From assembly GCF_920984735.1 (NCBI RefSeq), contig NZ_CAKLBU010000010.1:1-64000 (forward strand): a stretch of DNA of 64,000 bases. The letters are read 5' to 3'. Made by a program: the position numbers and the translations under genes. Numbering within the stretch: the stretch's first letter is position 1; every line of letters starts with the position of its first letter. Of the stretch, positions 63,003 to 64,000 are shown piece after piece. This stretch comes from Pedobacter sp. Leaf250. Lineage in GTDB: Bacteria; Bacteroidota; Bacteroidia; Sphingobacteriales; Sphingobacteriaceae. Below the pieces are notes generated by a model. That model did not search any database, was not told the origin of the DNA, and worked only from the letters and a program-made list of their open reading frames with translations.

Positions 63003-63189
63003 CAAATTTACCGTTTACTCAATTATTAATACCACTCACTAAATAGAAGTTACACTGCACCATGTTTAGCCTTAAACTTGTGTTAGAAATAAACGATAGT
63101 GTTTATCAAAACGTTCTTATAGAATTGATATAGATATTTAATAACCTAACCTAAAACTATATCTTAATTCAGGTTTCATTTGTGTGTTG

Positions 63190-63228
63190 AAAGCGGTCTT
63201 GTTTTTTAAAAGCGAGACCGCTTTTTTT
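63190..63228 (+). terminator. Terminator after the histidine kinase gene
   Basis: AAAGCGGTCT (63190-63199) pairs with AGACCGCTTT (63215-63224), followed by TTTT; the T-run is 63222-63228. It lies 190 nt past the stop and 25 nt before scpB. Confidence 0.88.
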
Positions 63229-63242
63229 ATGGCCAAAAATTA

Positions 63243-63250
63243 TATTTTTG
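63243..63250 (+). promoter_or_regulatory. -7 promoter box of scpB
   Basis: TATTTTTG fits TAnnTTTG and ends 3 nt before the ATG at 63254, implying a leaderless or nearly leaderless transcript. Confidence 0.45.
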
Positions 63251-63253
63251 TGT

Positions 63254-63820
63254 ATGCCCCAAATTAATATCACCAGGCACATAGAAGCCCTTATATTTTC
63301 TTCAGTTCAAAGCATTACCGTACAAGAAATCTTATTGGCATTAAATGCAGTTTTTGAAACAGAACATATTGAGCAACAAGTTTTCGAAAGCTTGGATCAT
63401 ATTCAAGAAAAATATAACCATGAAGATTTTGCAATTGAATTGGTAAATCTGAACAAGGGTTATCAGTTTTTAACCAAAAAAGATTACCACGAAACGGTAA
63501 ATCAGCTGCAATTACATCGCTCAAAGAAAAAACTTAGTCAGGCAGCGATGGAAACACTGGCCATAATTGCTTATCGCCAACCCATTACCAAGTTAGAAAT
63601 CGAACAAATTAGAGGTGTAAATTCTGATTATTCAGTACAGCGATTGCTGGAAAAAGAATTGATCAGCATTGATGGCAAGGCTGAAACTCCTGGTCGCCCG
63701 ATACTGTACAGCACCAGCGGTATTTTTATGGATTATTTTGGTTTAAATCACATCAATCAACTTCCACAATTAAAAGATATCGCCAAAGAAGAAAATACCG
63801 TTGGAGAAAATGTTGATTAG
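63254..63820 (+). CDS. scpB: Segregation and condensation protein B
   Basis: Subunit of the SMC-ScpAB chromosome condensation complex. The 188 residues from the ATG at 63254 (MPQINITRHIEALIFSSVQS) form two winged-helix domains; AAMETLAIIAYRQPITKLEIEQIRGVNSD, cited as ETLAIIAYRQPITKLEIEQ, is the ScpB signature, and TPGRPILYSTSGIFMDYFGL near the end is conserved. A TTG start two codons earlier is not needed. ScpA is not in the window. Confidence 0.95.
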   Translation: MPQINITRHIEALIFSSVQSITVQEILLALNAVFETEHIEQQVFESLDHIQEKYNHEDFAIELVNLNKGYQFLTKKDYHETVNQLQLHRSKKKLSQAAMETLAIIAYRQPITKLEIEQIRGVNSDYSVQRLLEKELISIDGKAETPGRPILYSTSGIFMDYFGLNHINQLPQLKDIAKEENTVGENVD

Positions 63821-63908
63821 AATAATTTAATTTATTTGTTTTCAGGTTGTTATTAGAAAAAGTTTTTTTGTATTTTTAAAGTATAAAAGCAATTTTTATT
63901 TTTGTGAT

Positions 63909-64000
63909 ATGAAAGCGCCAAAGAAACTCCCTACTAAGCCGACTACCAAAAAACAGGTAGATGAAGATGATGATCTTGAAGATGACGATATTCAAACTAC
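63909..64000 (+). CDS. N-terminal fragment of an acidic/lysine-rich protein (cut by window end)
   Basis: An ATG at 63909 opens a frame of 30 codons still open at the window edge: a basic start (KAPKKLPTKPTTKKQ) followed by an acidic stretch (DEDDDLEDDD). A low-complexity charged N-terminus of this kind is common in small nucleic-acid-associated proteins of Bacteroidota, but no family can be named from the fragment. Confidence 0.55.
   Translation, partial: MKAPKKLPTKPTTKKQVDEDDDLEDDDIQT

Overview
The window looks like a chromosomal segment of a Bacteroidota bacterium, most likely a Pedobacter-like member of the Sphingobacteriaceae. This rests on GLPGLI and carboxypeptidase-regulatory-domain outer-membrane proteins, a futalosine (menaquinone) pathway gene, low GC content, intergenic regions full of palindromic repeats, and promoters of the TTTG / TAnnTTTG type used by the Bacteroidota primary sigma factor. 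No tRNA, rRNA, CRISPR array or prophage was recognised. The genus is inferred from general familiarity, not from a search.

Layout. 1-7032: a tripartite RND efflux operon (adaptor, pump, outer-membrane factor, minus strand) behind a TetR repressor; both promoters share an operator-like block. 7201-7896: a repeat-rich gap, then a GNAT acetyltransferase. 8407-12584: a reduced trp operon (trpD-trpF-trpB-trpA, minus strand) preceded by what reads as a complete ribosome-mediated attenuator: a 17-residue leader peptide with three consecutive Trp codons, an antiterminator arm at its stop codon, and a terminator hairpin. 12600-25582: housekeeping and metabolism (Kir-type channel, arginine decarboxylase-like enzyme, DEDDy exonuclease, duplicated ABC ATPase, sialidase-like protein, RNase R, polyprenyl synthase, ribosomal proteins L27 and L21).

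26140-31870 is a regulated cell-envelope module. A GLPGLI protein and a TonB-receptor-like protein overlap by 4 nt; convergent to them lie a BlaI-type repressor and an M56 (BlaR1-like) membrane peptidase. Nearly the same 29-bp operator overlaps both promoters, so the two units are probably one regulon. 31952-49103: symporter, ECF sigma operon, GH20 hexosaminidase, thioredoxin reductase, a kinase-like pseudogene with one in-frame stop, M19 dipeptidase, acyl-CoA carboxylase beta subunit, LOG-family protein and a large TonB-dependent receptor with a 16-bp palindrome at its predicted transcription start.

49775-51040 (approximate) is an IS110-family insertion sequence. Its upstream non-coding end has the two-loop layout of a bridge RNA. 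The two putative target guides spell, on opposite strands, overlapping halves of a sequence ending the local palindromic repeats, and the element abuts such a repeat. 51290-64000: IMP dehydrogenase, nucleoside phosphorylase PpnP, an M16 peptidase pair, MqnC, two ferritin-like proteins divergent from a LytTR regulator / propeller histidine kinase pair, ScpB and a truncated acidic ORF.

At least seven gaps hold copies of one mosaic repeat with conserved arms and an exchangeable interior hairpin; other palindromes (AAGCAATCT type, GAGAAATCTTTG type, AACCGCAAAG type) are scattered around it and even between trp genes. The strongest leads for follow-up are the trp attenuator, the IS110 guide RNA with readable target guides, and the BlaI/M56-controlled GLPGLI module.
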